Source: Struthio camelus (lineage: Eukaryota; Chordata; Aves; Struthioniformes; Struthionidae). From it: 64,000 nt of DNA. The translations under genes and the position numbers were made by a program. Shown piece by piece: positions 62,800 to 64,000 of the stretch. The DNA lies in NCBI RefSeq assembly GCF_040807025.1, contig NC_090945.1, forward strand, positions 39,301,088 through 39,365,087, read 5' to 3'. How positions within the stretch are numbered: position 1 is the first letter of the stretch; every line of letters begins with the position of its first letter. The notes beneath the pieces were generated by a model. That model made no database searches. It was not told the DNA's origin and saw only the letters and a list, made by a program, of their open reading frames with translations.

Positions 62800-64000
62800 T
62801 GGAGTGTTTTTAAACTTCTGTTGACCTCTGTTAATCTCTTTTTATTGTTATCTTTTCTGTAACTTTAAAGGAAGTTGCTATCATCTCAGGAATTTCACCC
62901 CAACATCTTGCAAAGAATTCAGTGTCATTACTTACTTGGTGCGCAAAATTATGCAAAGACTTAAGTCTTTGCAGTATTGGCTTTTCCAGAGAATGGTTGT
63001 GAAATCTTACAAAAATGTTGTTGCAGTCTGTTCTAATGTTGTTCATCTAAAGAAATATCTTCTTATAAAAGTTCTTGTGATGTAAGCTTTTAAGTTGCAT
63101 TAAAGATAACTCTAAAAGACCACAGTCAAGAGATTGCAGCCAGGAAATGGCAGAATTATTATTTCCCATGCAGCTTTAAAACTGTCTGTGAGTACTATCT
63201 GTGAAACAGTCTTCAGCTCATCATTTTGTATTGTGTTTTGTGACCTCTTACATTTATATGTAAGAATCTGAATGATGGTCATAGCAACTGAGACATCCGC
63301 AGTAAATTTACTTAATCTACAATATGAAACTCTCTCTCTTTTTTTTGTGTATGTTTTTTTTAAAGGCTGTAAATCTTGTCCTCACTTACATACACTTTAA
63401 ATATTTAGACAGTTTAGCTTTCTCCAAAACAGTAGCATCTAATTCTTCTTTGTAAATGGCAATGTCTTGCGAAACTCTAAGGTACGCATGTGGCAAAAAG
63501 CTCTGTGAGTTTGATACAAGGAATGTCCACACTTAAAATAGCTGAGTATTTGTATTTATAGGGAACAAAAACATACAATAGTGAGAAGGGACTTTTTACT
63601 GTAGAAATTAATTGTTCATAGAAATTGGTTAAGTTATATCTGCAGTTGTTCATTTTAGTGTTTGAGCTTCAATTTAATTCTGTGCAGCAGCAAGAGTCAC
63701 TTCCTGATGAACCATCTATATAATGTGATCTTTTTCCTTCTTAGGATCATAAACCCTACTGTGTTAAAAGCATATGACTGAGATTGCAGAATCAAGATTT
63801 TCGAACAGGAACAGATGTTCCAGATGTTAACTTGTCTGTGTTCTGTTAGTACCAGCTCCTTATGATTAGTCATTGTGATAACATTCTTTAATAATGTGGT
63901 TACATAGTATGTTTTCTGTCTTGATTATTGTATAGAGTGAATAATGATTTGAGAAGGAGCGTCTCCTTATTGTTTAATTTGTCTATTTTACTGTACACTA
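62800..64000 (+). other. Start of intron 12, AtuA-family gene
   Basis: No further family exon is recognisable. A possible short terminal exon at 63745-63777 (acceptor CTTAG, then ten codons and TGA) has the right phase but does not resemble the family C-terminus. Confidence 0.5.

Noticed and set aside
62868-63000. In-phase continuation after an AG at 62867 (EVAIISG...) as exon 13
   Set aside because: It is only 80 bases after the exon 12 donor, loses any family resemblance after three residues and soon meets a stop.

Overview
The window is vertebrate nuclear DNA holding the 3' two thirds of a fibrinogen gene cluster plus one unrelated enzyme-like gene. Multi-exon genes with GT/AG introns, CR1 and MIR-like repeat relics, a fibrinogen alpha chain with a spliced-on globular C-terminal domain and small introns point to a sauropsid, most likely a bird. 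I cannot name the species.

Layout. 403-2716 (+): last four exons of FGB, the fibrinogen beta chain. 2717-7140: convergent intergenic DNA with a CR1 fragment. 7141-13477 (-): complete FGA in six exons, with both a short alpha form and a long alpha-E form. 13478-20211: intergenic DNA carrying the FGA promoter at its left end. 20212-25915 (-): complete FGG in ten exons, with a gamma-A-like end and a gamma-prime-like end. 25916-33916: intergenic DNA with the FGG promoter, MIR relics and a compound microsatellite. 33917-62787 (+): twelve exons (420 codons) of a gene of the AtuA/DUF1446 family (acyclic terpene utilisation). It starts in a CpG island with a TATA box and runs off the right edge.

The three fibrinogen chains are co-expressed in liver and assemble into (alpha-beta-gamma)2, the clotting protein. 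FGB faces FGA tail to tail, and FGG lies upstream of FGA on the same strand, the order known from other vertebrates. FGA and FGG each have a perfect TTCNNNGAA palindrome 190-235 bases upstream of the start codon, which fits acute-phase (IL-6/STAT3) control.

The most interesting points are these. The AtuA-family gene is a family best known from bacterial terpene breakdown, here sitting beside FGG. Retention of the last FGG intron would give a gamma-prime tail ending in GRGDM, an RGD integrin motif not present in the human gamma-prime tail. The donor of that last FGG intron is weak, which may favour this tail. All exon boundaries were read by eye from splice signals, phase continuity and similarity to family members known to me; no search was run.
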